From Pseudomonas brassicacearum (GTDB lineage: Bacteria; Pseudomonadota; Gammaproteobacteria; Pseudomonadales; Pseudomonadaceae): a stretch of DNA of 64,000 bases. The DNA lies in the NCBI RefSeq assembly GCF_000585995.1, contig NZ_CP007410.1, positions 5,821,001 to 5,885,000 of the forward strand, read 5' to 3'. The notes below the pieces were generated by a model, which was given only the letters and a program-made list of their open reading frames with translations, was not told where the DNA came from and searched no databases. The translations under genes and the position numbers were made by a program. Below, piece after piece: positions 1-8,653 of this stretch; within the stretch, counting starts at the first letter, position 1, and each line of letters starts with the position of its first letter.

Positions 1-521
1 GCCGCCGCATACGACAAGTCGATGATGCGGTCGGAGTAGAACGGCCCACGGTCGTTGACCCGCAGGATCACGCTCTTGTTGTTGTCCAAGTTGGTCACCC
101 GCACGTAGCTGGGCAGCGGCAAGGTCTTGTGGGCCGCGCTCATGCCATACAGGTCATACACCTCGCCATTGGCGGTGTTCTGGCCGTGGAACTTGGTGCC
201 ATACCAGGACGCCGTGCCCGAAGCGACGTAGCGCTTGGACTCGGACAACGGGAAATAGGTCTTGCCCAGCACCGTGTACGGGTTGGCCTTGTAGGGGCCG
301 GTGTGCAGGGTTGGCGTCGCGTCGGGAATGCGCGAGACGTCCACGTCCCACCACGGCGCGCCGTCCTTGTGGGCACGGTTGATGTCCAGGCCCGGCGTGG
401 CGCGCACGGCGGTGGTGTTTTTCTGGGCCGGGGCGCGGCTGGTCGAACAACTGACGACCAACAGCGACAGCGCGGCCAATGCCACGAGCTTCAGGGGTTG
501 ATAGGTAGGCAATGCCCGCAT
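1..521 (-). CDS. rlpA: RlpA family septal-ring lytic transglycosylase lipoprotein (3' end outside window)
   Basis: The reverse-strand frame from ATG at 521 begins MRALPTYQPLKLVALAAL, continues as a hydrophobic signal and reaches a lipobox LLVVSC, so it is an outer-membrane lipoprotein precursor. Downstream it reads ASGTASWYGTKFHGQNTANG and VILRVNDRGPF. These are the hallmark motifs of the RlpA double-psi beta-barrel, which cleaves peptidoglycan strands lacking stem peptides at the septum. The start ATG overlaps the mltB stop by one base (TAATG), so it is the last visible gene of the elongation operon. The C-terminus, including any SPOR domain, lies outside the window. Confidence 0.9.
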   Translation of the reverse strand, partial: MRALPTYQPLKLVALAALSLLVVSCSTSRAPAQKNTTAVRATPGLDINRAHKDGAPWWDVDVSRIPDATPTLHTGPYKANPYTVLGKTYFPLSESKRYVASGTASWYGTKFHGQNTANGEVYDLYGMSAAHKTLPLPSYVRVTNLDNNKSVILRVNDRGPFYSDRIIDLSYAA

Positions 522-1531
522 TATTTGACGCCCCGTGCTTTGACCAGCTCTTCAGACAGTTGATGTACGGCCATGGCGTACATCACGCTGCGGTTATAAC
601 GCGTAATCGCGTAGAAATTCTTCAGGCCCATCCAATATTCGGGGCCCTGCTCGCCTTCCAGGCGGATCGCGGTGACCGGCATGTCATCACGCAGCGCATC
701 ATGACTCGACCAGCCCAACGCCCGCAACTCCCCGACGGTTTTCGTCGGCTCCAGGCCTTCGGTCAGGCCCTCGTCGACGCGGTCGCCACGCACGTCGGCG
801 CGGCTGACCACCGGCTGCCCGGCTTCCCAGCCGTGGCGCTTGAAATAGCTGGCAACACTGCCGATGGCGTCGGTCGGGTTGGTCCAGATATTAATGTGGC
901 CGTCGCCATCGAAGTCCACCGCGTAGGCGCGGAAACTGCTGGGCATGAACTGCGGCAGGCCCATGGCCCCGGCGTAGGAACCCTTCAGCGTCAGCGGGTC
1001 GACCTGCTCTTCGCGGGCCAGCAGCAGGAATTCACGCAGTTCCTTGCGGAAGAACTCGGCGCGGGGTGGGAAATCGAAGCCCAGGGTCGACAGCGCGTCG
1101 ATCACGCGGAAATTCCCGGTGTTGCGGCCAAAAAAGGTCTCGACGCCAATGATCGACACGATGACCTGGGCCGGCACGCCGTATTCCTGCTCGGCACGGG
1201 CCAGCGCGGCCTCGTGCTGGCGCCAGAAGTCCACGCCCCGGGCAACGCGGGCCTCGGTGATGAACATCGGCCGGTACTCGCTCCACTGCTTGACCCGCTC
1301 GGCGGGCCGGGAGATCGCATCGAGGATCGACTGCTTGCGTTCGGCCTCGCGGAACACCCCCATCAGCTGTTCACCGGCAAAACCGTAGTCGCGGGTCATT
1401 TCACCGACGAATTCGGCCACTTGGGGCGAGCCTTCGTAGTCGCCGGCCAAGGCCTGCGGCGCAGCGCCCAGGAAGCCGACCAGGCCAATCCACGGCGCAT
1501 GCCGCGTCGACCAGCCACGCATTGCTTGCAT
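521..1531 (-). CDS. mltB: Membrane-bound lytic murein transglycosylase B family protein
   Basis: Periplasmic soluble or membrane-bound enzyme that cleaves the MurNAc-GlcNAc bond to give 1,6-anhydro ends. Visible are a signal-like N-terminus ending in APQALA, the catalytic-glutamate segment VSIIGVETFFGRNTGNF, the GAMGLPQFMPSSFRAYAVDF motif, and FDGDGHINIW typical of the SltB1/MltB family (GH103). ATG at 1531 is chosen because it is preceded by AAGGTGAAGAG and leaves a 17-nt gap after rodA. An upstream ATG at 1567 would overlap rodA. It sits between rodA and rlpA, the usual Pseudomonas order, which suggests co-transcription with the elongasome genes. Confidence 0.93.
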   Translation of the reverse strand: MQAMRGWSTRHAPWIGLVGFLGAAPQALAGDYEGSPQVAEFVGEMTRDYGFAGEQLMGVFREAERKQSILDAISRPAERVKQWSEYRPMFITEARVARGVDFWRQHEAALARAEQEYGVPAQVIVSIIGVETFFGRNTGNFRVIDALSTLGFDFPPRAEFFRKELREFLLLAREEQVDPLTLKGSYAGAMGLPQFMPSSFRAYAVDFDGDGHINIWTNPTDAIGSVASYFKRHGWEAGQPVVSRADVRGDRVDEGLTEGLEPTKTVGELRALGWSSHDALRDDMPVTAIRLEGEQGPEYWMGLKNFYAITRYNRSVMYAMAVHQLSEELVKARGVK

Positions 1532-1548
1532 TAAACTCTTCACCTTAT

Positions 1549-2652
1549 TCAAACCTGCGCGATCCACTTACGATGGGTATGGATCGACATCAAAACCCCA
1601 AACGCTGACAGTAGCGTCACCAGCGAAGTTCCTCCGTAGCTAATGAATGGCAACGGCACCCCCACAACCGGCAACAGGCCACTGACCATACCGATGTTGA
1701 CGAAAACATAAACAAAAAACGTCATGGTCAGGCTGCCCGCGAGCAACTTGCCGAACAATGTCTGGGCCTGGGCCGTGATCACCAGCCCGCGGCCGATCAG
1801 CAGCAGGTAGATCAACAGCAACACACAAATACCCACCAGGCCGAACTCCTCGCCCATCACCGCGATGATGAAGTCGGTGTGGCTTTCCGGCAGGAAGTCC
1901 AGGTGCGACTGGGTGCCCATCAGCCAGCCTTTGCCGAATACCCCGCCGGAACCGATGGCCGCCTTGGACTGAATGATGTTCCAACCGGTGCCCAGCGGAT
2001 CGCTCTCGGGATCGAGGAAGGTCAGGACGCGCTGCTTCTGGTAGTCGTGCATCACGAAGTACCACATGGCCACCGACACCGGCACGGCGGCGGCGATCAC
2101 GCTGAGAATCCAGCGCCAGCGCAACCCGCCCATGAACAACACGAAGGCACCGCCAGCCAGGATCAGCAGCGAGGTACCGAGGTCCGGCTGGCGCACGATC
2201 AGGATGAACGGGATGCCGATCAACAACAGGCTGATGCACACGTGCTTGAGCTGCGGCGGCAAGGAACGCTTGGACAGGTACCAGGCGATGGTCGCCGGCA
2301 TGATGATCTTGAGGAATTCCGAAGGCTGGAAGCGGATCACCCCGGGGATGTTGATCCAGCGCGTAGCGCCCATGGCGTTGTGGCCCATCACGTCCACCAC
2401 CACCAGCAGGCACACGCCCACCACGTAGGCCACCGGTACCCAGCGCGCCATGAACCGCGGCTCGAGCTGGGCGATGACGACCATCGACACCAGGCCGATA
2501 CCGAACGAGGTGGCTTGCTTGGCCAGCAAATCCCAGCTCTTGCCGCTGGCCGAATACAGCACGAACAGGCTGCCGGCGGCCAGCGTCAGCAGCAGGATCA
2601 GCAACGGCCCATCGATGTGCATGCGCTGCAACAACGTGGCGCGACGGCGCAT
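1549..2652 (-). CDS. rodA: Rod shape-determining SEDS glycosyltransferase RodA
   Basis: Polytopic inner-membrane peptidoglycan polymerase of the elongasome, partner of PBP2. The protein is almost entirely hydrophobic helices. It contains the SEDS signatures QPSEFLKI, the WGLVG-type loop region (SHTDFIIAVMGEEFGLVG) and the C-terminal GLLPVVGVPLPFISYGGTSL. ATG at 2652 (MRRRATLLQR) gives 367 residues, the usual length. A GTG at 2694 (VKNNFDRIL) in the same frame would overlap the mrdA end and is a real alternative. The short distance to mrdA is consistent with translational coupling. Confidence 0.93.
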   Translation of the reverse strand: MRRRATLLQRMHIDGPLLILLLTLAAGSLFVLYSASGKSWDLLAKQATSFGIGLVSMVVIAQLEPRFMARWVPVAYVVGVCLLVVVDVMGHNAMGATRWINIPGVIRFQPSEFLKIIMPATIAWYLSKRSLPPQLKHVCISLLLIGIPFILIVRQPDLGTSLLILAGGAFVLFMGGLRWRWILSVIAAAVPVSVAMWYFVMHDYQKQRVLTFLDPESDPLGTGWNIIQSKAAIGSGGVFGKGWLMGTQSHLDFLPESHTDFIIAVMGEEFGLVGICVLLLIYLLLIGRGLVITAQAQTLFGKLLAGSLTMTFFVYVFVNIGMVSGLLPVVGVPLPFISYGGTSLVTLLSAFGVLMSIHTHRKWIAQV

Positions 2653-2683
2653 CACGTCTTCGCTGGAGAGGATCCGGTCGAAA

Positions 2684-4579
2684 TTATTCTTCACGGGCCG
2701 TAGCCTCCGCAGTGGTGGGGCTTGCGTATTCAGGCTTGAGCTGGCCGTGCTCATCCAGCAGCCAGGCGTCCATGATCTGGCGCACCACGGGCGCGGCGAC
2801 GCCGGAGCCCGACTCACCGTTCTCGACCATCACCGACACGACGATTTTCGGGTTGTCGGCCGGCGCGAAACCGACGAACAAGGCGTGGTCGCGGTGGCGT
2901 TCCTGGACCTTGGAGCGGTCGTACTTCTCGCCCTGCTTGATCGCGACGACCTGGGCCGTACCGCTCTTGCCGGCAATGCGGTACTGCGCGCCGATGGCCG
3001 CCTTGCGCGCGGTCCCCCGGGCGCCGTGCATCACCTGCTGCATACCGTTGTTGACCTTTTGCCAGTCCGACGGATTGCGCAGGATGATGTCCGGCATCGG
3101 GTTCGGATCCACCGGCTTCTGGCCTTCGATGGTCTTGGCCAGGTGCGGGCGATACCACTTGCCCTTGCTCGCCACCAGGGCCGTGGCCTGGGCCAGTTGC
3201 AGCGGCGTTGCCTGCATGTAGCCCTGGCCGATCCCCAGGATCAGGGTTTCGCCGGGGAACCAGGCCTGGCGCCGGGTCGCGCGCTTCCACTCCCGGGACG
3301 GCATCAGGCCGGGGGATTCTTCGAACATGTCCAGGGAGACTTTCTGGCCGATGCCGAACTTGCCCAGGTAGGACGACAGCCGATCGATCCCCAGCTTATG
3401 GGCCAGGTCATAGAAGTAGGTGTCGTTGGAGCGCATGATCGCCGTTTCCAGGTCCACGTAACCGTCGCCGGTGCGGTTCCAGTTGCGGTATTTGTGATCG
3501 TAGTTCGGCAGTTGGTAATAGCCGGGGTCGTAGACCCGGCTCGAGGCGTTCACCACGCCAGAGTCCAGCCCGGCAATCGCCACGGCGGGCTTGATGGTCG
3601 AGCCCGGCGGATACAGGCCGCGCAGCACGCGGTTGAACAAGGGCCGGTCGATGGAATCGCGCAGCTCGGAGTAGGCCTTGAAACTGATCCCGGTGACGAA
3701 CAGGTTCGGGTCGAAACTCGGCTGGCTGACCATCGCCAGGACCTCGCCGGTGTTCGGGTCCAGCGCCACCACGGCGCCACGGCGCCCGCCCAGCGCCGCT
3801 TCGGCGGCTTCCTGCAGCTTGATGTCCAGGCTCAGGACGATGTCCTTGCCGGGAATCGGGTCGGTGCGCTTGAGCACCCGCAACACTCGGCCACGGGCGT
3901 TGGTCTCGACCTCTTCGTAACCCACCTGGCCATGCAGTTCAGGCTCGTAGAAGCGCTCGATGCCGGTCTTGCCGATATGGTGGGTGCCGCTGTAATTGAC
4001 CGGATCGAGGGTCTTGAGCTCTTTCTCGTTGATCCGCCCCATGTAGCCGACCGAGTGGGCAAAGTGCGGCCCCTGGGGATAATGCCGCACCAACTGCGCC
4101 ACCACCTCGACGCCGGGCAGGCGGAACTGGTTCACGGCGATCAGGGCGATCTGCTCTTCGGTCAGTTCGAACAGGATCGGCACCGGCTCGAACGGGCGCC
4201 GCCCCTGGCGCATGCGCTTTTCGAAAATCGCCCGGTCCTCGGGCGTCAGCTGCAGCACTTCGACGATCACGTCGAGCACATGCTGCCAATCGCCGGAGCG
4301 TTCACGGGTCATGCTCAGGCTGAAGCTGGGCCGGTTATCCGCCACCACCACGCCATTGCGGTCGAAAATCAGCCCGCGGGTCGGCGGAATCGGCTGCACA
4401 TGCACGCGGTTGTTTTCCGACAGGGTCGAGTGGTACTCGTATTGAATCACCTGGAGGAAATACAGCCGCGCGATCAGCACGCAGATCAGCGTCACCACCG
4501 TAATGGCACCGAACACGACGCGGCCCCGCACCAGGCGGGCGTCTTTTTCGTGGTCCTTGATGCGGATCGGCTGAGGCAT
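2684..4579 (-). CDS. mrdA: Penicillin-binding protein 2 (peptidoglycan D,D-transpeptidase MrdA)
   Basis: Class B PBP that cross-links lateral-wall peptidoglycan together with RodA. One N-terminal membrane anchor (VVFGAITVVTLICVLIARLY) is followed by the dimerisation domain (PPTRGLIFDRNG) and the transpeptidase domain. The active-site motifs are LYPPGSTIKP (SxxK), RSNDTYFYD (SxN) and GKSGTAQV (KSGT). ATG at 4579 (MPQPIRIKDHEK) matches the family start. The longer frame to 4630 would add 17 unsupported residues that run into the rlmH 3' end. It is the target class of amdinocillin. Confidence 0.95.
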   Translation of the reverse strand: MPQPIRIKDHEKDARLVRGRVVFGAITVVTLICVLIARLYFLQVIQYEYHSTLSENNRVHVQPIPPTRGLIFDRNGVVVADNRPSFSLSMTRERSGDWQHVLDVIVEVLQLTPEDRAIFEKRMRQGRRPFEPVPILFELTEEQIALIAVNQFRLPGVEVVAQLVRHYPQGPHFAHSVGYMGRINEKELKTLDPVNYSGTHHIGKTGIERFYEPELHGQVGYEEVETNARGRVLRVLKRTDPIPGKDIVLSLDIKLQEAAEAALGGRRGAVVALDPNTGEVLAMVSQPSFDPNLFVTGISFKAYSELRDSIDRPLFNRVLRGLYPPGSTIKPAVAIAGLDSGVVNASSRVYDPGYYQLPNYDHKYRNWNRTGDGYVDLETAIMRSNDTYFYDLAHKLGIDRLSSYLGKFGIGQKVSLDMFEESPGLMPSREWKRATRRQAWFPGETLILGIGQGYMQATPLQLAQATALVASKGKWYRPHLAKTIEGQKPVDPNPMPDIILRNPSDWQKVNNGMQQVMHGARGTARKAAIGAQYRIAGKSGTAQVVAIKQGEKYDRSKVQERHRDHALFVGFAPADNPKIVVSVMVENGESGSGVAAPVVRQIMDAWLLDEHGQLKPEYASPTTAEATAREE

Positions 4580-4589
4580 GAGGGCAGGG

Positions 4590-5057
4590 TTACTTGTGGT
4601 AAGGGTGCCCGGACAGGACTGTCCAGGCACGATACAACTGTTCGCCGATCAGAATCCGCACCAGTGGGTGCGGCAACGTCAACGGCGACAACGACCAACG
4701 TTGATCGGCCCGGGCACAGACTTCCGGCGCCAGCCCTTCCGGGCCACCGACCATGAAATTGACCGTGCGCGAGTCCAGCCGCCAGCGATCGAGTTCGACC
4801 GCCAGTTGCTCGGTGCTCCAGGGCTTGCCGTGGACTTCGAGGGTGACGATCCGCTCGTTCGGCCCGACCTTGGCCAGCATGGCTTCGCCTTCCTGGCGGA
4901 TAAAGCGCGCCACGTCGGCATTCTTGCCACGGGTGTTGAGCGGAATTTCCACCAGTTCCAGGGCCAGCTCGGAAGGAAGACGCTTGGCATATTCATGCCA
5001 GCCTTCTTCCACCCACTTGGGCATGCGAGAACCGACGGCGATCAGGCGCAGTCGCAC
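4590..5057 (-). CDS. rlmH: 23S rRNA (pseudouridine1915-N3)-methyltransferase RlmH
   Basis: SPOUT-class methyltransferase that modifies pseudouridine 1915 in helix 69 of assembled 70S ribosomes. The full 155-residue length is typical. The N-terminus [19 protein letters not shown], the central [16 protein letters not shown] and the SAM-binding knot [13 protein letters not shown] followed by [20 protein letters not shown] are diagnostic. It lies 9 bp after rsfS and just before mrdA, so two ribosome-related genes feed into the elongasome operon, as is usual in Pseudomonas. Confidence 0.95.
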   Translation of the reverse strand: MRLRLIAVGSRMPKWVEEGWHEYAKRLPSELALELVEIPLNTRGKNADVARFIRQEGEAMLAKVGPNERIVTLEVHGKPWSTEQLAVELDRWRLDSRTVNFMVGGPEGLAPEVCARADQRWSLSPLTLPHPLVRILIGEQLYRAWTVLSGHPYHK

Positions 5058-5066
5058 AGCGGTCCC

Positions 5067-5561
5067 TTATTGCTGGTCTTTGTTGAGCTTGGTGAAGTGC
5101 TCATGGCTGTTTTCCGGGCTGTGGTGCGCGGCGCTGGCCGAACGGCTCTGCTCGGCACCGGCCCACAGGCGTTCCAGGTCATAGAACTGGCGCGCCGAGG
5201 CGGTCATCATGTGCACGATGACATCGTCCATATCCAGCAGGACCCAGTCGCTGTCGCCCTTGCCTTCTTCACCCAGTGGCTTGACGCCCTGGGCCTTCAC
5301 CGCTTCGCGGACCTTGTCCAGCATCGCGCCGATCTGGCGGTTGGAGGTACCGGTGGCGATGATCATGTAGTCCGTGATGCTCTGCTTTTCACGAACGTCG
5401 ATCACCTGGATGTCCTGGGCCTTGACGTCTTCCAGGGCGGCCACGGCGACCTTGACCAGCTCTTCGCCCGCCAGGACCACGCCGGTATGCGCCTCTACGG
5501 GCAGCGGGGCGCTTTTGAACGTGCCTTTGCGCTTTACTTTGCTTACGTCTTTGTCAGTCAT
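5067..5561 (-). CDS. rsfS: Ribosomal silencing factor RsfS
   Basis: RsfS binds ribosomal protein L14 and blocks subunit joining during starvation. The core reads VAALEDVKAQDIQVIDVREK, then SITDYMIIATGTSNRQI, then DWVLLDMDDVIVHMMT and ARQFYDLERLW, which define the family (DUF143). At 164 residues it is longer than the E. coli protein of about 105. The extra parts are an N-terminal basic stretch of about 30 residues and a C-terminal tail (SASAAHHSPENSHEHF). If the start were internal the protein would be nearer family length, but no better start is obvious. It is co-oriented between nadD and rlmH. Confidence 0.93.
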   Translation of the reverse strand: MTDKDVSKVKRKGTFKSAPLPVEAHTGVVLAGEELVKVAVAALEDVKAQDIQVIDVREKQSITDYMIIATGTSNRQIGAMLDKVREAVKAQGVKPLGEEGKGDSDWVLLDMDDVIVHMMTASARQFYDLERLWAGAEQSRSASAAHHSPENSHEHFTKLNKDQQ

Positions 5562-5632
5562 ATAAAACTCGTTTTGCTCGTATGTTCGGGCGCTTCGCTA
5601 CACGCATTCACGTGCCTTGAAGCGCGCCTTTT

Positions 5633-6289
5633 TCAGTTCGACGCACGGTACAGCCCGTGCGCATCGATGTAGGCCAGGACCGCGTCGGGCACCAGGAAAC
5701 GTACCGACTTACCGCTGGCCAGCAGTTGACGGATCTGGGTGGCGGATACCGCGAGCGGCGTCTGCCAGACGAATGCAATCTGTCCGCTCGGCCCTTTCAG
5801 GGCCAGCGGGTCGCTCACCGAGCGGGCCGCCAGCAGGTTGCGCAAGGCATCCGGCGGCTCGCTGTCGGCATCCGGGCGTTGCAGCACCAGGATGTGGCAA
5901 TGCTGGAGCAACTCTTCCCAGCGATGCCAAGTGGGCAGGCCGCAAAATGCGTCCCAGCCCAGAAGCAGAAAAACCTGGGCATCAGCGGCCAGCTCGGCGC
6001 GCATCAGCTCCAGGGTATCGATGGTGTAGGACGGTTTGTCCCGCTGCAATTCGCGGGCATCCACCACCAGCGGCGCCACACCGGCCACCGCGCACTCGAC
6101 CATCGCCAGACGGTCTTGCGCCGACACCTGCGGCGTATCCCGGTGCGGCGGCCTGGCGCTGGGCGTCAGGCGTAGCTCATCGAGGGCCAAGGCATCGGCG
6201 ACTTCCAGCGCACCGCGCAAATGGCCGATGTGCACCGGGTCGAACGTGCCGCCCAGGATACCGATGCGCCGGGGCGGGGTTGTCGTCAC
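5633..6289 (-). CDS. nadD: Nicotinate-nucleotide adenylyltransferase NadD
   Basis: Transfers AMP from ATP to nicotinate mononucleotide in NAD synthesis. The nucleotidyltransferase signature [20 protein letters not shown] (HxGH) is at the N-terminus. [14 protein letters not shown] and the C-terminal [20 protein letters not shown] (the ISxTxIR motif) are present. GTG at 6289 gives 218 residues, near the usual 214. An ATG at 6352 in frame would overlap the proA end by 35 bp and add residues not expected for the family. It follows proA at 28 bp, so the two are probably in one operon with rsfS. Confidence 0.9.
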   Translation of the reverse strand: MTTTPPRRIGILGGTFDPVHIGHLRGALEVADALALDELRLTPSARPPHRDTPQVSAQDRLAMVECAVAGVAPLVVDARELQRDKPSYTIDTLELMRAELAADAQVFLLLGWDAFCGLPTWHRWEELLQHCHILVLQRPDADSEPPDALRNLLAARSVSDPLALKGPSGQIAFVWQTPLAVSATQIRQLLASGKSVRFLVPDAVLAYIDAHGLYRASN

Positions 6290-6317
6290 AGCGGCTGACG
6301 GGTCGAGGTCGCCCAAG

Positions 6318-7589
6318 TCAGACCGGCCCCTGTCCGCGCAACTGGCCGTCACCGACCACGATGTACTTCTCGCAGGTCAGGCCTTCGAGGCCCACCGGGC
6401 CGCGGGCGTGCAGCTTATCAGTAGAAATGCCGATCTCGGCACCCAATCCGTATTCGAAGCCGTCGGCGAAGCAGGTCGGGGTGTTGATCATCACCGACGC
6501 CGAGTCCACTTCGGCCACGAACCGCCGGGTTTCACCCAGGTTTTCACTGACGATGGCGTCGGTGTGGTGCGAGCCGTGGCGATTGATGTGCTCGATGGCC
6601 TGGTCCAACCCGTCGACCACGCGGATCGACAGGATCGGCGCCAGGTATTCGGTGTTCCAGTCTTCTTCAGTGGCGGCCGCCGCCTCGATGATCGCCCGGG
6701 TGCGCTCGCAACCGCGCAGCTCGACGCCTTTTTCGCGGAACTGGGCGGCCATCGACGGCAGGAAGTCCTGGGCAACGGCCTGGTCCACCAGCAAGGTTTC
6801 CATCGCGCCACAGATGCCATAACGGTAGGTCTTGGCGTTGAAGGCGATACGCTGGGCCTTTGGCAGCTCGGCGTGGGCGCTGACGTAGACGTGGCAGATG
6901 CCGTCCAGGTGCTTGATCACTGGCACGCGAGCATCACGGCTGACCCGTTCGATCAGGCCCTTGCCGCCGCGAGGCACGATGACGTCGACGAACTCGGGCA
7001 TGGTGATCAGCGCACCGACGGCGGCGCGATCGGTGGTTTCCACCACTTGCACCACGGCGGCCGGCAAATCGGCTTCGGCCAGGCCGCGCTGGATGCAGGC
7101 GGCAATGGCACGGTTGGAATGAATGGCCTCGGAGCCGCCGCGCAGGATGGTCGCGTTGCCCGACTTCAGGCACAGGCTGGCGGCGTCGATGGTCACGTTC
7201 GGCCGCGACTCGTAGATGATCCCGACCACGCCCAGGGGCACGCGCATCTTGCCGACCTGGATGCCCGACGGCCGATAACTCATGTCGCGGATCGCCCCGA
7301 CCGGGTCCGGCAGCGCCGCGACCTGACGCAGCCCGACGATCATGCCGTCGATGCGGGCCGGCGTCAGCGCCAGGCGCTCGAGCATGGCCGGCTCCAGGCC
7401 GTTGGCCCGACCGGCGGCCAGGTCCAGCTCATTGGCGGCGGACAACTCGGCGCGCGCAGCGTCCAGCGCATTGGCGGCGGCCTGCAGGGCGCGGTTTTTC
7501 TGCGCGGTGCTGGCACGGCCGATGATGCGCGACGCTTCGCGAGCGGCGCGACCCAGGCGGGTCATGTAGTCAAGAACGGACTCAGTCAT
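6318..7589 (-). CDS. proA: Gamma-glutamyl phosphate reductase ProA
   Basis: NADPH-dependent reduction of gamma-glutamyl phosphate to glutamate-5-semialdehyde, the second step of proline synthesis. The 423-residue protein shows the ALDH-like fold motifs [35 protein letters not shown] and [14 protein letters not shown] with the catalytic cysteine. Its C-terminus is [19 protein letters not shown]. It starts the run of genes read on the reverse strand. The 186 bp to the divergent glycosylase gene must hold both promoters. Confidence 0.96.
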   Translation of the reverse strand: MTESVLDYMTRLGRAAREASRIIGRASTAQKNRALQAAANALDAARAELSAANELDLAAGRANGLEPAMLERLALTPARIDGMIVGLRQVAALPDPVGAIRDMSYRPSGIQVGKMRVPLGVVGIIYESRPNVTIDAASLCLKSGNATILRGGSEAIHSNRAIAACIQRGLAEADLPAAVVQVVETTDRAAVGALITMPEFVDVIVPRGGKGLIERVSRDARVPVIKHLDGICHVYVSAHAELPKAQRIAFNAKTYRYGICGAMETLLVDQAVAQDFLPSMAAQFREKGVELRGCERTRAIIEAAAATEEDWNTEYLAPILSIRVVDGLDQAIEHINRHGSHHTDAIVSENLGETRRFVAEVDSASVMINTPTCFADGFEYGLGAEIGISTDKLHARGPVGLEGLTCEKYIVVGDGQLRGQGPV

Positions 7590-7775
7590 GGTCTGTGTGG
7601 TCTTGGCAAAGAGGAAAGCGGCAGATTATAGCTGTCGTAACCCTCGACTAACAGCGTGGACTCACGGTGGTGACCGGCGGAGGAGCAAATCCTGCAGAAA
7701 TTGTCAGTGTTCAGCGGTGATTAAGCTTTCCATTGCTATCATCGCGCTTCCTTTGGCCTCCCTTTGTTTATCGCC

Positions 7776-8453
7776 ATGACCGATTCACCTCGTCCGCCAA
7801 ACGCCCTGCCCCACGCTTTTTTTGACCGTGATGCCCAAGTGCTGGCCCAGGACCTGCTGGGCAAAGTCATTCGCCACAAGGTCGGCGACCTGTGGCTCAG
7901 TGCGCGGATCATCGAGACCGAAGCCTATTACTTCGCCGAAAAAGGCAGCCATGCCTCGTTGGGCTATACGGAAAAACGTAAGGCTTTGTTTCTGGATGGC
8001 GGGCACATCTATATGTACTACGCCCGGGGTGGCGACTCGCTGAACTTCAGCGCCCAGGGCCCCGGCAATGCGGTGTTGATCAAATCGGCCTACCCCTGGG
8101 TCGATACGGTCTCCGGCCCGGCGAGCCTGGCGCAGATGCTGCTGAACAACCCCGACGCCCAGGGCCGCCCGCGCGCGTCGCAGAAACTCTGTGCCGGCCA
8201 GACCTTGCTGTGCAAGGCCTTGGGGCTGAAAGTGCCGGACTGGGACGCCAAACGCTTCGACCCCGAGCGCTTGCTGGTGGAGGACGTGGGGGTGCCGACG
8301 GTCAACGTGATCCAGACCACCCGCCTGGGCATTCCCCTGGGCCGGGACGAACACTTGCTCTATCGCTTCGTCGACGCCGCCTACGCGCCGTGGTGCACCC
8401 GGAACCCGCTGCGTCGTGGGCAGGTCGAAGGGCGCGATTATTTTTTGCTTTGA
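7776..8453 (+). CDS. mpg: DNA-3-methyladenine glycosylase (AAG/MPG family)
   Basis: Base-excision repair enzyme of the eukaryotic-type AAG family that removes alkylated purines. Recognisable segments are AQDLLGKVIRHKVGD, SARIIETEAYYFAEKGSHAS with the catalytic glutamate (IETEAY), LDGGHIYMYYARGG, and GPGNAVLIKSAYP. The ATG at 7776 (MTDSPRPPNAL) is preferred over a TTG at 7764. It is divergent from proA. The C-terminus RGQVEGRDYFLL is complete, and a REPIN follows after 17 bp. Confidence 0.9.
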   Translation: MTDSPRPPNALPHAFFDRDAQVLAQDLLGKVIRHKVGDLWLSARIIETEAYYFAEKGSHASLGYTEKRKALFLDGGHIYMYYARGGDSLNFSAQGPGNAVLIKSAYPWVDTVSGPASLAQMLLNNPDAQGRPRASQKLCAGQTLLCKALGLKVPDWDAKRFDPERLLVEDVGVPTVNVIQTTRLGIPLGRDEHLLYRFVDAAYAPWCTRNPLRRGQVEGRDYFLL

Positions 8454-8470
8454 TGAAATACCGCAGCCCC

Positions 8471-8561
8471 CTGTGGGAGCGGGCTTGCTCGCGAATGCGG
8501 TGTGTCAGTTGACATTGATTTATCTGACACACCGCATTCGCGAGCAAGCCCGCTCCCACAG
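8471..8561. repeat. REPIN: inverted pair of REP sequences
   Basis: Two REP arms in opposite orientation. The arm CTGTGGGAGCGGGCTTGCTC, with GCGAATGCGG after it, begins at 8471. Its reverse complement ends at 8561, with about 20 nt between. The whole can fold into one long hairpin, as expected for REPIN/BIME units mobilised in trans by RAYT transposases. No RAYT gene is seen in this window. Confidence 0.9.
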
Positions 8562-8653
8562 TTTGAATCTTCAGTAATCTTGAATTTTCATTCACAGCAG
8601 GCTCGCTCACACAGAAAACTGCATGCCAATCAATCTTCAATGGAGTTGTTTTT

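Noticed and set aside
2450..4756. Long forward open frame of 768 codons opposite mrdA
   Set aside because: It is antisense to a clear PBP2 gene, has no recognisable domains, and reflects the high GC third-position bias of the real gene.
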